From Lineus longissimus (lineage: Eukaryota; Nemertea; Pilidiophora; Heteronemertea; Lineidae), in the NCBI RefSeq assembly GCF_910592395.1, contig NC_088309.1, forward strand, positions 23,624,599 through 23,688,598: a stretch of 64,000 bases of DNA. Direction: 5' to 3'. Below the pieces are notes generated by a model. The model saw only the letters and a list, made by a program, of their open reading frames with translations. It searched no databases and was not told where the DNA came from. The translations under genes and the position numbers were made by a program. This document shows positions 50,853-62,630 of the stretch, piece after piece. Each line of letters begins with the position of its first letter. The stretch's first letter is position 1.

Positions 50853-53800
50853 TTATTGGAGGATACACCGTGAACCAGCTAAAAAGATAAATTTGATTTG
50901 AAAATTAATTTCATTTCAAAGAAAACATTCACACTTTTTTAAGGGTGGAAAGTTTGAATTCAAATGTTTTTATAATGAAGCCACTTTTATTAAAGAGATA
51001 GAAAAGGCCTTTTGAGCCCTTCTCTCTCAACTGGTTTTATCAGTTTGGTAGAGTCCCTTACCTAGCCATGATGTCATTTCCTGTTCCTGTTGTTCCTCCA
51101 CTTTACTATTATCCGTCACACGATTCATTTGTTGGACTTCGAGATACTTCTTGATTTCCTCTGCACGAGACATCCACTTTTCCAGCTGTATATGTAATAA
51201 ATCCTTCTTTCTGCCTTTGGGTTCAGCTAAACAAAGAACGATCCCAAGTCTATCATTTGCAGAGTATAGTAATAATGTGCTAGGCTATATGTTGTATGAT
51301 AAATCCTTTGAAAGGCATATGTTGTATGATAGTTAGTTAATAGCAAACATTTTTTGTTTAAAATAAACTACTGCTCTCAGTAACTAACTGCAAGTAACTA
51401 TCTGCCTTATTTCTGGCTCTGGATGGCAAATTTGTGTCGGGATCTTAACTATAATGTGCTTGATGAAAAGGACACATACCTTGTAAAATGTTGATGAGTT
51501 TTTCTAGCACATTTTCATAAAGTTGGAAAGCACCATCATATCCCTCATTCTCAAGCTGAAATCGATGGTGCAATGACATTATTTGAAGACTGAAGGCCTG
51601 TGCACACTTTGAGCTGTTTCGAAATCTACAGGCTCTGGGCAATGTCGAATCACGTTAACCGAATGGCCAAAGCGTTCAAAAGCCAAAGTACACAAAATGC
51701 ACAGAGGAGATTTTATAGTTTTGATAGACATGTTAAAGCATACTATACCTTCTGCTCTGCCCAAACTACTTCCTGGAGTGAAGCCTCTATCACAGTGTCA
51801 CCTCTAGAAAGCTGGACTGAAGTGACAAAAATCACAACAATGTACTTTTTTCCAGTGTTTATTTTCATACCATCCAGCCATTTTCTGGTATAAAAACCCA
51901 CCTCCGTATAAGCCCTGAAAAGGTATTGCAATTCACTGCCCCTCCTCCATATCCTAGCAGATTTAATTGGCCACTATGTCATTGATGAGACAGTTGACAG
52001 AACCAAGCAACTGAATCAAAGTACTTTGAAAATTCTAAAACCCTTTTGGTGTCAAGTTTTCTAGACTTTTTGGTGTCTTGTAATGAATCATGATTATTCC
52101 CATTTCCTTCTTCAGTTATACCAACCTAGCTCTTCATATTCATCTACACTGGACTTTGTTTTTCTCAGCACAGGCTTCTCTTTTGGGGTGTATAGATTTT
52201 TCAGCTCTTCTGCCCGGGCCATGTAGTCTTTCACCTAGAATAGCAAGAACACCACAGTTACTTCATCCGTTAATTTCATTTTCACATATATTGAATAGGG
52301 TCTATAGGCAGAAACCAGGTAGGTCCCTTAAGGGATAAGCAGCTGCCACAACGAAACTATTCATACTTGTATGAGAACTTAATGCTGATGACTGATACCC
52401 TTAAATTTGCATACTGTGATACTACCTTTAACCTTATTGCGTGCTTCTTTTTCGGGTCACTCTCATCTGAAATGTAGAATGAGTGAAAGGAACATAATTG
52501 TCAGAAATGTGATATTAGAGTGACATTTTTCCAGGGATCCTCAGTCATGATGCTTATCTAATGTACTAGTACAAAGACGGGGTCATAAGCCAATGTATTA
52601 GAAAGAAATGACTTCTTAAAAGCATCAAATCCGTCAAAATTGCAAGACATATATATTTAATGAATGATTTTACTACTTACAGTGAATGGCGGGCACAAAG
52701 TATTCAAGTGCATGACAGTAGAGTTTGACTGCTTGATAGTAATAACCATCTGTGTCTGCTTTCACAGCCTTAGTCACTATCTCACCCTAAAAACAACACT
52801 AATCTATTAGCAGATAAAAAACACAATTATTTCGACTTTCAGGCATTTACATCCAAACTAAAGACTAATTGTAAGATATTGCACGAAATGATTCTTAACA
52901 CAACTGTCCCTCGCCTTATCGAAGGATACAAGCATTGGACAGACGTGTTTATATCAGTGACTGGCATGGCAGTCTTTGAAGTAGACCATGTTGGCCTTTT
53001 GATACTCACAGCTTTTTCTAAACATTGTGGACTTGGCATGTGTTGTAAATCTATGAATGGATGCGTGAAGAATTCATCAAAATCGATCCTAGTCTCGGGA
53101 TCTCTCTGGAGAAGTCTATGAAGGAGGTTGCGGCAGTTGTCTGATATTTCAACTCCGTATGGAAGCTAAAAAGAATGGACAGAACAAGTGACAGTACTGT
53201 AAACCTGAAAAGTTTCAGGCCAATTCGATTTGCAATTTGGGAAATTTTCTACGATTTTTATATTTGCAATCAATATCATTTGTAAAAATTTCAAAAAAAC
53301 GCCCATGAAAAATTGTTGCATGTGATCATGATCAGAGGTGGCAGTGAAAAATTGCCTATTTGTTCGGTGCTTTAGATTAATACTATCTTAAAGCTCACCT
53401 GTATTGGTTTGGTATCCCTAATTTTCTCCTCAAGCTCCGCAAATGACTTCGATGCAAATGGAGCATGGCCAAAGAGACATTCTGAAAAGTCAATTTTTTT
53501 ACATAACTCTTCGTGATAACTACAATTTACTGTACAAGGGTCAATTCATATGAAACAAATTTGGTTCAGAGAATAAATCCAAAATCTCACCATATGTTAT
53601 GACCCCAATCGACCACAGGTCTGCTTTTGCTGTATATAGCCGCTGAGTGATAATCTCTGGTGCCATGTAGAGTGGGGAGCCACGGAGTGTCTTAGCATTG
53701 GCATCATCATGCAGGTACTGAGCAAAACCAAAATCTGAAAAAGAAAAGTAGGAGCAAATTGCTTAACAGAAGGATCATTTTGAATATTAATTGAAATGGA

Positions 53801-55075
53801 TCTCCAACTAATGTCAGCTTGATTTTTCCTTTTAGATACCTAACACTTACCAGCGACTTTTAAAATTGGCCTGTCCCTCGATGATAACAAAATGTTTTGT
53901 GGTTTCAAATCCATATGGGTGATATTTTCTGCTCGCATGAATTCAAGAGCTTTGGCTGAAAAAACAAAATTGGTTCAGATTTGGCTAGCCTGATTTTTTT
54001 TTAGCAAGAGCATAATAAGTCAACAACAATGAAATTAACTCATTAAAAGACACGTTATTTCTATTTTCTTCCAGTTTCCTGCAGTAGTGCCGTGGAATTG
54101 GTCCCTCAGAGTGACTAGCAGGAGTACAGAAGATTTTCTCCTTGATAAAACCGTCAGATAGACAGCAGGCACTCCGCAGAAGTCAGCATCTAATCTATAA
54201 TGTGCTAGAAGAAGCTTCTAACTAACCTAACTGCTGAAGGAATTTTTTCATCATATGCTCTGGTAAACGCCTTTTGGTATGGATAAACTGGGACAAGTCC
54301 CCTCCTCCGCAGTACTCCATTACTAGGTAAATGTTACTCTGGTCCCACTGGGGAGGAAAAAGAAGATAAATGAAACGTTGGTCAAGTTCAGGCAGAAAAG
54401 ATTTGTTGAGTGACCGTTGTGCAACTTGTGGTAGTGAATTTGTCTTCAAAAAGACCGATCTGGGATGAATGGAAGTCACATTTAAGATTCATGTTGGGCT
54501 CACAAGGCCTACACTGGGATCTGCCCATGACATAAGTTCAAGTTCAAGGACAATATTGGATGTTTACCTCAAAATCCTTCAGCTCAACAATATGTTCATG
54601 TTTTAGCTTTTTCAAAATCTCTATTTCTGTCACCAAGTTGTCCGTGGATGTTTTTGTCAGACCTTTTTTTTCCACACATTTTATGGCAATGACTTCCCTT
54701 GCTCCACCCTGAAGAAGATTTTACGGTAAAAAGGTAAAAGAAAAAGATGAGAGGATATCTTCATTTATTCTTCAGCTAGTTTTGACACTGTTGCACGATT
54801 GAATTCATGTCAAATTCATGAGAGTCTTCTCGAAACGACGAAAGTTCTCATTTTGCTCAACAGATGTCCAGTCCAAAATTTGGAAATTCCGGAATTCAAA
54901 CGGTGTTTATGACGAATTACAGAAGAGTAATTCTGGGTTTTGTGGTTTATCTATATCAAAATACCTTTCTAAACGCTTTAAACACCGTGGCATAAGTACC
55001 ACTTCCCAATTTCTCGGCAAAAACGTAATCTTTAATGCTGCTTGGAACAGATCCTGGCGAAGTTGATCTCGCCAT
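50853..55075 (-). CDS. ULK3: Serine/threonine-protein kinase ULK3
   Basis: ULK/ATG1-family kinase; vertebrate ULK3 acts in autophagy, regulates GLI in Hedgehog signalling and controls ESCRT-III in abscission. Fifteen coding exons fit in phase: 54965-55075, 54568-54708, 54227-54347, 53851-53955, 53591-53734, 53399-53481, 53010-53165, 52681-52786, 52426-52466, 52126-52234, 51902-51914, 51749-51803, 51480-51555, 51062-51226 and 50853-50878, predicting 483 residues (human about 472). The kinase domain has the Gly loop [10 protein letters not shown], Lys47 (VIAIK), the C-lobe motif HMDLKPQN at 138-145, DFG at 160-162 and the APE region GSPLYMAPE. Two MIT-like helical regions follow (about 288-350 and 385-450). 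The C-terminus ends CILQ, close to the conserved SSCTLQ end of vertebrate ULK3, which supports the last tiny exon. Exon 11 is a 13-nt microexon. Confidence 0.95.
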
Positions 55076-55530
55076 TCCTACCTTCCAATCGGAGAGTTTT
55101 TGACCACGTGCTTCACTCTGCGTGTTTCTATTTTTAGAAATTCTGTAAACACAAGATTATGGAGAGCTAACTCCGAAACAGCCATAGTTGCGTATTTCTG
55201 TACTTGGCTCTTCCAACCGAGGGGGTATTTTCCTATTGCCTTGCCTCGCGAATGACGGTGATGGCGTTGCCGTTTACTCAACTTGGCGTTATCTCCTTCA
55301 GTTAATGTCTTTCGACATAACGCCATAACGCCATAACGCCAGCGTTAGTGACAAAACACTTTTGAACTGAACCGGACCCATGAGTCGAGATGCCGCCGGC
55401 GGGACCGCCGGGCATAACTAAGAAAATTATTTTCAACATTTGTAATTTAATTGTATTGCACGGTAATACAGTGAGCATGAAGAGCTTGGATTCACGTAAC
55501 TGCGATAAAAATACTTAATCAAATACACGC
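55076..55530 (-). promoter_or_regulatory. ULK3 5' leader and promoter region with upstream ORF
   Basis: Directly upstream of the ULK3 start, an 82-codon frame runs from an ATG at 55326 to a TAG at 55078-55080, only two bases before the ULK3 ATG. If included in the mRNA it would act as an upstream ORF limiting initiation. The stretch around 55385-55412 is GC and CpG rich, consistent with a housekeeping promoter. The transcription start is not visible from sequence. Confidence 0.4.
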
Positions 55531-55539
55531 ATGCATGAA

Positions 55540-56195
55540 ACCATCATTGATACATTCAATATTAATGTAGAGTTTGCATAAAATCATCATGGATACATTC
55601 AATATTAATGTAGAGCTTGCATGAAACCACTATCATTGATAGCTATCATTGATACATTCAATATTAATGTAGAGCTTGCATGAAATCATCATGGATACAT
55701 TCAATATTAATGTAGAGCTTGCATGAAACCACTATCATTGATAGCTATCATTGATACATTCAATATTAATGTAGAGCTTGCATGAAATCATCATTGATAC
55801 ATTCAATATTACAAGTTTGCATGAAACCATCATTGATACATTCAATATTAATGTAGAGCTTGCATGAAATCATCATTGATACATTCAATATTAATGTAGA
55901 GCTTGCATGAAATCATCATGGATACATTCAATATTACAAGTTTGCATAAAATCATCATGGATACATTCAATATTACAAGTTTGCATAAAATCATCATGGA
56001 TACATTCAATATTAATGTAGAGCTTGCATGAAATCATCATGGATACATTCAATATTACAAGTTTGCATAAAATCATCATGGATACATTCAATATTAATGT
56101 AGAGCTTGCATGAAATCATCATGGATACATTCAATATTACAAGTTTGCATAAAATCATCATAGATACATATTCAATGCATAAAATCATCATTGAA
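55540..56195. repeat. Composite minisatellite of three unit types
   Basis: About 14-15 tandem units sharing the core GATACATTCAATATTA. Unit A (about 43 bp) continues ATGTAGAGCTTGCATGAAAT; unit B (about 59 bp) is unit A with an insertion containing CTATCATTGATAGCTATCAT; unit C (about 39 bp) has ACAAGTTTGCATAAAAT instead. Reading left to right they run roughly A B A B A C A A C C A C A C. Nearly identical copies of each type indicate recent unequal exchange. The open frame through it (55891-56091) is an artefact. Confidence 0.9.
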
Positions 56196-56537
56196 ATGTG
56201 TCTTAATCCCTTTTTCGGAACAAATTAAAAACAATTCCAACACAATATAAGCTGTAAGGGTTTTCAAATCTGATGTTCACTGAGGGACATGATTTAGTTC
56301 AGTTCTGTTAGTGTCTAAGCAGCGCAAATAGACGAAGGCTGATAAGGACCTTCATTCCTCTGCCATTTTGAGAATCTGACCCCCCTCCCGCGCACCAACT
56401 TTTCCATCTTATGTCAGTGCTTTTTGACGATGGCCCATTTATAACTCTTTGGTCCTTTAAGCTTCAGAATCATGAATCTCGGCACCCGGGTTCGATATTC
56501 CTTGCAATTCACCAGTCCTAAATGGCAAAAACAAAAT

Positions 56538-59500
56538 TAGAATCGGAATGCGTGTCGGTCAGACACTGACTCTACACATATGTCCGTAATGTAGAGGTGT
56601 TCGCTTGGCAAAGGTGTCGCAAGAGGAGGTTCTACTGCATATAGGAGAAGAATAAAGCCTTCTGAGAGGGCAGTTCTGGAATGTTCGTCGGCGGTGTTGG
56701 TTTCATTCCCAACGATAAACATAAACGATTCAAATCAAGGGATCTATAGTAGAACTTATAGTCTACGCGTTATTATACATGTATACATGTAGTTCATCTT
56801 TGGGACATGACGCGTGTTGTCATCTCTATTATCTGATCATAGCCATAGTTACCTGTATCCATCAAATGGTTTCCTCGTCTTGTTTTTCTTGATTTTCCTG
56901 ACTGCATAGACTATGACGACAATCAGTGTACCAAGAGACAACATCACGCCGACCATAACAAAAATAGGGACGTTTATTACGCCTGAATGGGTAGCTTTAT
57001 CTGAAATTTTTCAAGGGATGCTATACAGACTGCATGATAGGTGGACTATATCGCTACTAAGAAGTGATTAGGTGTCTGAACACCAACATCAGTTCACATG
57101 TTTATGATGACAACTGGAGTTTCATCACATCAGGTGAAGATGCTGATGTGATGTAGGAAAGATCAATGCTGTCCCCATGAGTTATCTGAGGGGAGGCTAT
57201 ACGGAACGCCGGATCAATGCAATAAGTCTTTCCAGAAGTGTCCCACCACCTCCACCTATGGTGGCGCGGCTCTTCAACTAGAAAGAGGCGATATTCGAAG
57301 TAACTTTTATATGTATTACTCACCTGGTGTAGGATACGGAAGGGTTGTCTCACCTAAAATAAAGAAGAGTATCATATTTTATATACGATATGTGTTAGAC
57401 ATCCAAATCGTCACTATCTCGATCGAGAGCACAGAAAAAAAACCCATTGAGATTTGTTACCCAACGGGATGGGTTTGCTTTTCTCTATACTATTGGTTTA
57501 TTATGAGAAAATATAAAAAATATAAAAATATGCCCCCCCCCCCCCCACCGGTGAGATACAAGGCTTGGGTAGAAGAGAGGCCATAGTGTAACCTACAGTA
57601 GATGGTTGAAGGTTTATCCTCAAGTTTGATTGAATATTAATTTCGAGAAACCACCACCACCCTCAGCCGTCTGGTACTCACCTACGGCTATCAATTCAAT
57701 CCAACAAATCTCCTTGGTTTCAGGTTGCGTCGTGACAGAAGGAACATCTATCGATGAAAAATTATGAATCAACTTCAATACCACAAATCTCAAAAATGTA
57801 TTTTTCAATTCCAACATCGGCGATATTGGATTCAATTTAAAGGACTAAATCTTCAATTCTTTGCAGGGCCGGAGAAGCGAACATCAACACTCATTTCCTC
57901 AGGATGCAAACGAAGCAAACTATTTTAGGCCAAAAACAAACGAACTTTCAATCAATAAGATATTTGGCTTGTAAAAGGAGACCCAAAATGTCGAAAATTT
58001 CACAATCAATTCGGCAGTTTCAATTGTCAGACCATTGATTAAGCCGTACATGTATATGCCTATGGTACTAACCAGTTACATTCTGTCCCCGGGCATCTGG
58101 TCCAGGCGTTGTAGTTTCGTTACCAGTTATGACTGTAGAAGGATGTGAGGCGTTTGCTGCAACTATATAAGATTTTTTGTTTAATTCTTCAATTTATATT
58201 GAGTAACAAAAGCCGCAAAAGCGATGCTGTAACGCAGACATCTTCCATTCTATTGAATATCACCATGATTAGTATATATGTCACTGATAAAAATAAAATG
58301 AATGTCTCGAAAATGCACCTTTAACATCGTTATATTGTATAGATATATTCAATGTGCCTTGTACCTGTATATTAAGTGCTTTATTTAAAACAATCTGTTT
58401 ATTTCACAATACTAACCAGTTATATTTTGTCCCCGGGCATCTGGTCCAGGCGTTGTAGTTTCGTTGCCCGTTATGGCTGTAGTGTGCGAGGCGTTGGTTG
58501 CAACTGTGTAAGAAAAACGAAAATCTTCACTTTCTAGGCAGTGAAGGTGCGATGCCTGTAACACTGGGCACATCTAATTTGCGTCTCGAAAATGCACTTT
58601 TTATATCATAAGTAATATCAAGAAATAATAAAGACTTGTGGAAATGTATAAATGATACCAAAAGTGTTTTTTAAACAATCTGTGTTCAAAATACTAACCA
58701 GTTACATTCTGTCCCCGGGCGTCTGGTCCAGGCGTTGTAGTTTCGTTACCCGTTATGACTGTAGAAGGATGTGAGGCGTTAGCTGCAACTGTAGGGACAA
58801 AAACGAAATTCTTCACTTTATAGGCAGTGAAAACAGTAAGATGCGATGCTGTAACACAGTGATCCTACATTCTATTGAATATCACCATGATTGCGAGTAA
58901 TACATTGTCATAGAAATAACGTGTATGCCTCGAAAATGCACTTCTTATATCATGTGCATTGTACCAGTAACTCTTGTTTTCACAATACCAACCAGTTACA
59001 TTCTGTCCCCGGGCATCTGGTCCAGGCGTTGTAGTTGCGTTACCCGTTATGACAGTGGAAGGGTACGACGTGTTTGCTGCAACTATAGAAATAAAGAATT
59101 CTTAATTTATCGGCGGTGAAAACATTCTTGGTTCCTAGAAGTCAGGAGTTAGGTAAAGGTTTACGGAATAGATACTGTTGGAGTATTAGTTGTCTCACCG
59201 AATATTGCGGAGGTGGAGCTAAACTGAGGTTAATAGCAATCAAGGTGTTCTAGAAGTGAGTTGACTTACCTGTGACATTAACACAGATCCGCACGTATCC
59301 GTCCATGAGCGTTGTTGTAAACGGTTCCGATGTAGTTGTTGCAACTATAGAGAAATAGTAAATGGAATATTAATTGAAAACTCGTCAGGGTTGTCTTTTC
59401 AGACAAAATATTGGTCCAATTAAGTTTGTCGATATTTAAATTAATGTTAGGTCGGGGGGGGAGGACATAATCGTGATTCATTGATTGATTTGGGACATCA

Positions 59501-61328
59501 TCTTGACACACACGGCTCTCGCGCGCCTAACGTGACGGAGCGCCTAAAAAGTCGATTTTGGTGGTCCAATGCCTGACATTTATAAGGTGGGAATTGGATG
59601 AGATGGATGGGGTAAGACGGTAGGAGATCATAATACTGAGAGGCCTATACTTACCAGTTTCGATTTCAGACATCGTTGTGGTTGCGTTTCGCATCATGGC
59701 TGTAGTAGGACCTGGAAGTATTTACCGCAACTTTGAATAAGTAAAAAACGATATAGAACATGTGATGGTTGGTGAAAGACTACTGCTTAGTTGCCAGGGT
59801 TAAAACATACATCGTCAAAAAAATGAATAAGTCATGCTGCGTATGGCTGATGCCAACTGAGGAAAATTACCTGCCATGCGGTTAGGTTGAAATGGACACC
59901 GCAGAACAGAAGATTTCTCCCTAACCGAAATTCATTTTAAAAACAAGATAATAATAAGGGCTTACTAACCTGTTTCATTTGCAGAAAGTGTTGTTGTTTC
60001 ATTCCATATGACTGTAAATCAAAATAACAACTTGATTAGCGACATCCCCTCCTTTCTACTCTTACCTCCTTTGCAAGTGGTCAGAGATCCGCCTGAGACT
60101 TACATGCGAATCATAGGTCTGCTCTCCTAACGTGCTTGTGGTTAAAACATAAATCCTTTCTGATGCTAGAGCTGACCATCTCTATGTCACGCCGTCCTAG
60201 CGAATCAACTTCTCGAACCTGACGAGAATCATCTTCAGGCACATCCTGATCGATGAGATCAGGCTTTTTTACTCCACTGTCGGAGGGCGGAGTGTATATT
60301 AAAAACAACTGGTGCCAGGAAGCTTCAGAGGTCGGTCTCGTGTATGTTCAGTCCGGACCAAGTGGATTGGCCCTCGTCGCCTTATAATATATGTTTTGAA
60401 GACGCAGTGGAAGACTTATATATATAACATCAGTGAATTTTTTTTCCATCATGATATCCTAAATCCTTACCAGTACTTGGTGGGTTGCAGAATCCACAAC
60501 TTAACCCGCAATGCTCCTGCATGAAACTCATGAACCTGTTCCTACAGTACCCAATTTTCGCCCAATGTCCGCAGGAGGGTGAGAGGTCCATGCACCGGGC
60601 GTCTGTTGTGGTTGGACTCGTGGTAGAATTGGTGGTAGAATTGGAGGTAGAGTTGGTGGTGGGATTGGTGGTGGTAGAATTGATGACAGGATTGGTGGTA
60701 GAATTGCCAGTGGTGGTGGTAAATTTGATGGTAGGATTAGCAGTAGAATTGGTGGTAGGAATGGTGGTAGAATTATTGGTAGGATTGTTGGTAGGATTGG
60801 TGGTAGAATTGGTGGTAGGAATGGTGGTAGAATTATTGGTAGGATTGTTTGTAGGATTGGTGGTAGAATTAGTGGTAGGATTTTTGGTAGGATTGTTGGT
60901 AGAATTGATGGTAGGAATGGTGGTAGAATTATTGGTAGGATTGTTGGTAGGATTGTTGGTAGAATTATTGGTAGGAATGGTGGTAGAATTATTGGTAGGA
61001 TTGTTGGTAGGATTGTTGGTAGAATTATTGGTGGGACTGTTGGTTTGATTTGTACCAGGATTGGTGGTAGTTTTCCTAGTGTTGGTAGGCATACTCGTAG
61101 TTGCTGAAATAATGAATAGGAGAGGAAGTTCCATATATCACTGGTAAAGGCTGTGTAAATCTTCAGAAATACAGTAATCCATACAATACTGTGATTAGAT
61201 TATTTTTTTTCTATAATGCACTATATTTTTAGAAAATTTACTGGATACGATATGTTTCATTAGCACATTGAGAACTAATGTGTGCTTTGATACTTACCCC
61301 CAGTTGCAACTGTCAGATGGACAACCAT
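56538..61328 (-). CDS. Type I membrane protein with mucin-like repeat, ShK domain and exon array
   Basis: No orthologue recognised. Exons, minus strand: 61298-61328, 60471-61103, 59970-60011, 59655-59711, 59270-59344, 58993-59082, 58699-58788, 58417-58503, 58073-58162, 57682-57747, 57324-57353, 56853-57000, then a short tail exon starting at 56675 or 56661 (ending at 56537 or 56559). Every intron up to the membrane exon is phase 1. The large second exon encodes an Asn/Thr/Pro-rich mucin-like region (repeats such as NNPTNNSTTIPT), then a ShK-type six-cysteine domain (ARCMDLSPSC, HWAKIGYC, HCGLSCGFC). The next exons are short Thr-rich linkers, four of them near-identical. Exon 12 has one transmembrane helix (about PIFVMVGVMLSLGTLIVVIV) and a basic stop-transfer sequence RKIKKNK. 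The signal peptide is only partly explained by exon 1 (MVVHLTVATG); an upstream exon may be missing. Probably a heavily glycosylated surface protein of about 515 residues. Confidence 0.75.
58073..59344 (-). repeat. Tandem array of duplicated phase-1 exons
   Basis: Four near-identical exons, 58073-58162, 58417-58503, 58699-58788 and 58993-59082 (90, 87, 90 and 90 bp), each encode about 30 residues with the shared core TTTPGPDARGQN. They lie 282-344 bp apart, and the intervening introns also share sequence (for example TTCTATTGAATATCACCATG in two of them), so whole exon-intron units were duplicated. A diverged fifth member is at 59270-59344. All are symmetric (phase 1-1), so any number can be included without shifting frame. 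Confidence 0.88.
60600..61060 (-). repeat. Coding minisatellite, Asn/Thr/Pro mucin-like repeat
   Basis: Within exon 2 of the ShK membrane protein, short units built of GGTAGAATT and GGTAGGATT (plus strand) repeat for about 460 bp in higher-order blocks of about 60 bp. They encode NPTNNPTNNSTTIPT-type repeats dense in N-glycosylation sequons and Thr residues for O-glycans. The long plus-strand open frame across it is its antisense shadow. Confidence 0.88.
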
Positions 61329-61944
61329 GATCGCTGCTGTAAAGTTGAGATGAGAAGTAGTTCAAGAATCAAGACATATAATTTCTCTGTTCATTCCGAG
61401 AATGAGACACTTTTTCTGTCCTGTCCTGTAGTAGATTGGCGGGGAGATTTCGGCACACTCTTGACGCTACATAAAGATAAAGTTTGTGGCACCAATGATG
61501 TCAGCAATCGTTTATCGTATTGATAGAGCTCACTGTGATTTAGCGGATAAGATGAATTCAGTTTGCTTCTGTAACGTTAGTTACCTACCGAAAAGCCGCC
61601 TGTTCATCCACATCTTGAACATTTGTTTACGAGTAGAAAAGAAGGTGTAAGAATCCAGTGTCAGTTTGTGACATTGTGTATAGGCATATGAAGGGAATTT
61701 TGGTATAAATTGGTCTTTACCATGCTTACTGAACAAGAAAATACCCCTCGTGGAAGTTTAAAATTGTTCATGGCCATTGGGCCAGTATAGTCATTAAATT
61801 TGTTGGCAAGACATTCGGTGAATCGTTTGCACATATAAATGTTTCCAACCGTGACGATGTTCTGCGGTATTCACAGAACTTTGGTGACTGCTAAGACTTG
61901 TCCTCAAAGCACAACGCACATCATATGGTCCCGTCGTGAAGGGT
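61329..61944. other. Spacer upstream of the ShK membrane-protein gene
   Basis: Expected to hold the promoter and perhaps a missing first exon of the minus-strand ShK gene. I see no convincing signal-peptide exon here. Confidence 0.4.
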
Positions 61945-62580
61945 CAAATCCTTAGCCTGGTCAAACCAAAGGTTTGTCCTAAGTAACGATTCGGTCAAGT
62001 CTCACAGCTTAGTCCAAGGAGAGAAGGTGGGTTAGTCTTGAGCAAGGATACGGACAAGTCACATCCCAGGCAAGGAGAGGTTGTCCTGAAGAATACGGAC
62101 AAGTTTTAAACTCCTTTGCTATTGTTTGTGTACAAGTGTAGTGGCTCTTGGAGTTTGTCCTCTGCAAGGATACGGATAAGTCACATCCTTGTGCAAGGAG
62201 AGTTTGCCCTGAAAGATTTGGACAGTCATATCCTGGCCGAATTCGAAGACCGAGTTGGTCTGAAGGATTTGGACATGGATCACACCCTGGATCATAGCGA
62301 GTTTGGATTCGGACAAATCATATCCTGGGCACAGGGCAAAGTTTGTACTGAGCAATGATTCCGACAAATCACATGCAGGCCAAATGAGTTTGAGGGTAGT
62401 GGACAAGCCATATCTTTGCCGATGGAGAGTTCGTCCTTAAGGATTTGGACAGGTCACATCCTGGCCCAAGGAGTTTGTGTCGAAGTATTCTGTCAAGCCA
62501 CATCCTGGCTCTTGTAGAGATTGTCTCAAGGATTAGGACAAGATACAATCGGGCCAAAGGGGAGTTTGTCAAGAGTTTGC
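61945..62580. repeat. Diverged minisatellite, unit about 45-50 bp
   Basis: Roughly a dozen degenerate copies of a unit resembling AAGGATTTGGACAAGTCACA followed by TCCTGGCCAAGGAGAGTTTG and TCCT. Units differ by substitutions and small indels, so the array is old compared with the one upstream of ULK3. Open frames in it are by-products. Confidence 0.72.
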
Positions 62581-62624
62581 ATGAGTAATTTGAAAAGAAA
62601 ATCATTCTACAAAATTGATATTCA

Positions 62625-62630
62625 TTTATT
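62625..62630 (-). terminator. Candidate SUB1 polyadenylation signal
   Basis: AATAAA on the minus strand about 560 bases past the SUB1 stop codon. The sequence between (62631-63187) reads as 3' untranslated DNA. Confidence 0.45.

Noticed and set aside
55891-56091. Repetitive minus-strand frame (CIHDDFMQT repeats)
   Set aside because: Product of reading through the composite minisatellite; no gene structure.
55540-56195. CRISPR-like array
   Set aside because: Units are contiguous without unique spacers, and the genome is eukaryotic; it is a minisatellite.
60485-61048. Long plus-strand open frame of repeated Val/Gly/Leu units
   Set aside because: Antisense of the mucin-like coding minisatellite; the minus strand has the ShK domain, splice sites and glycosylation pattern.
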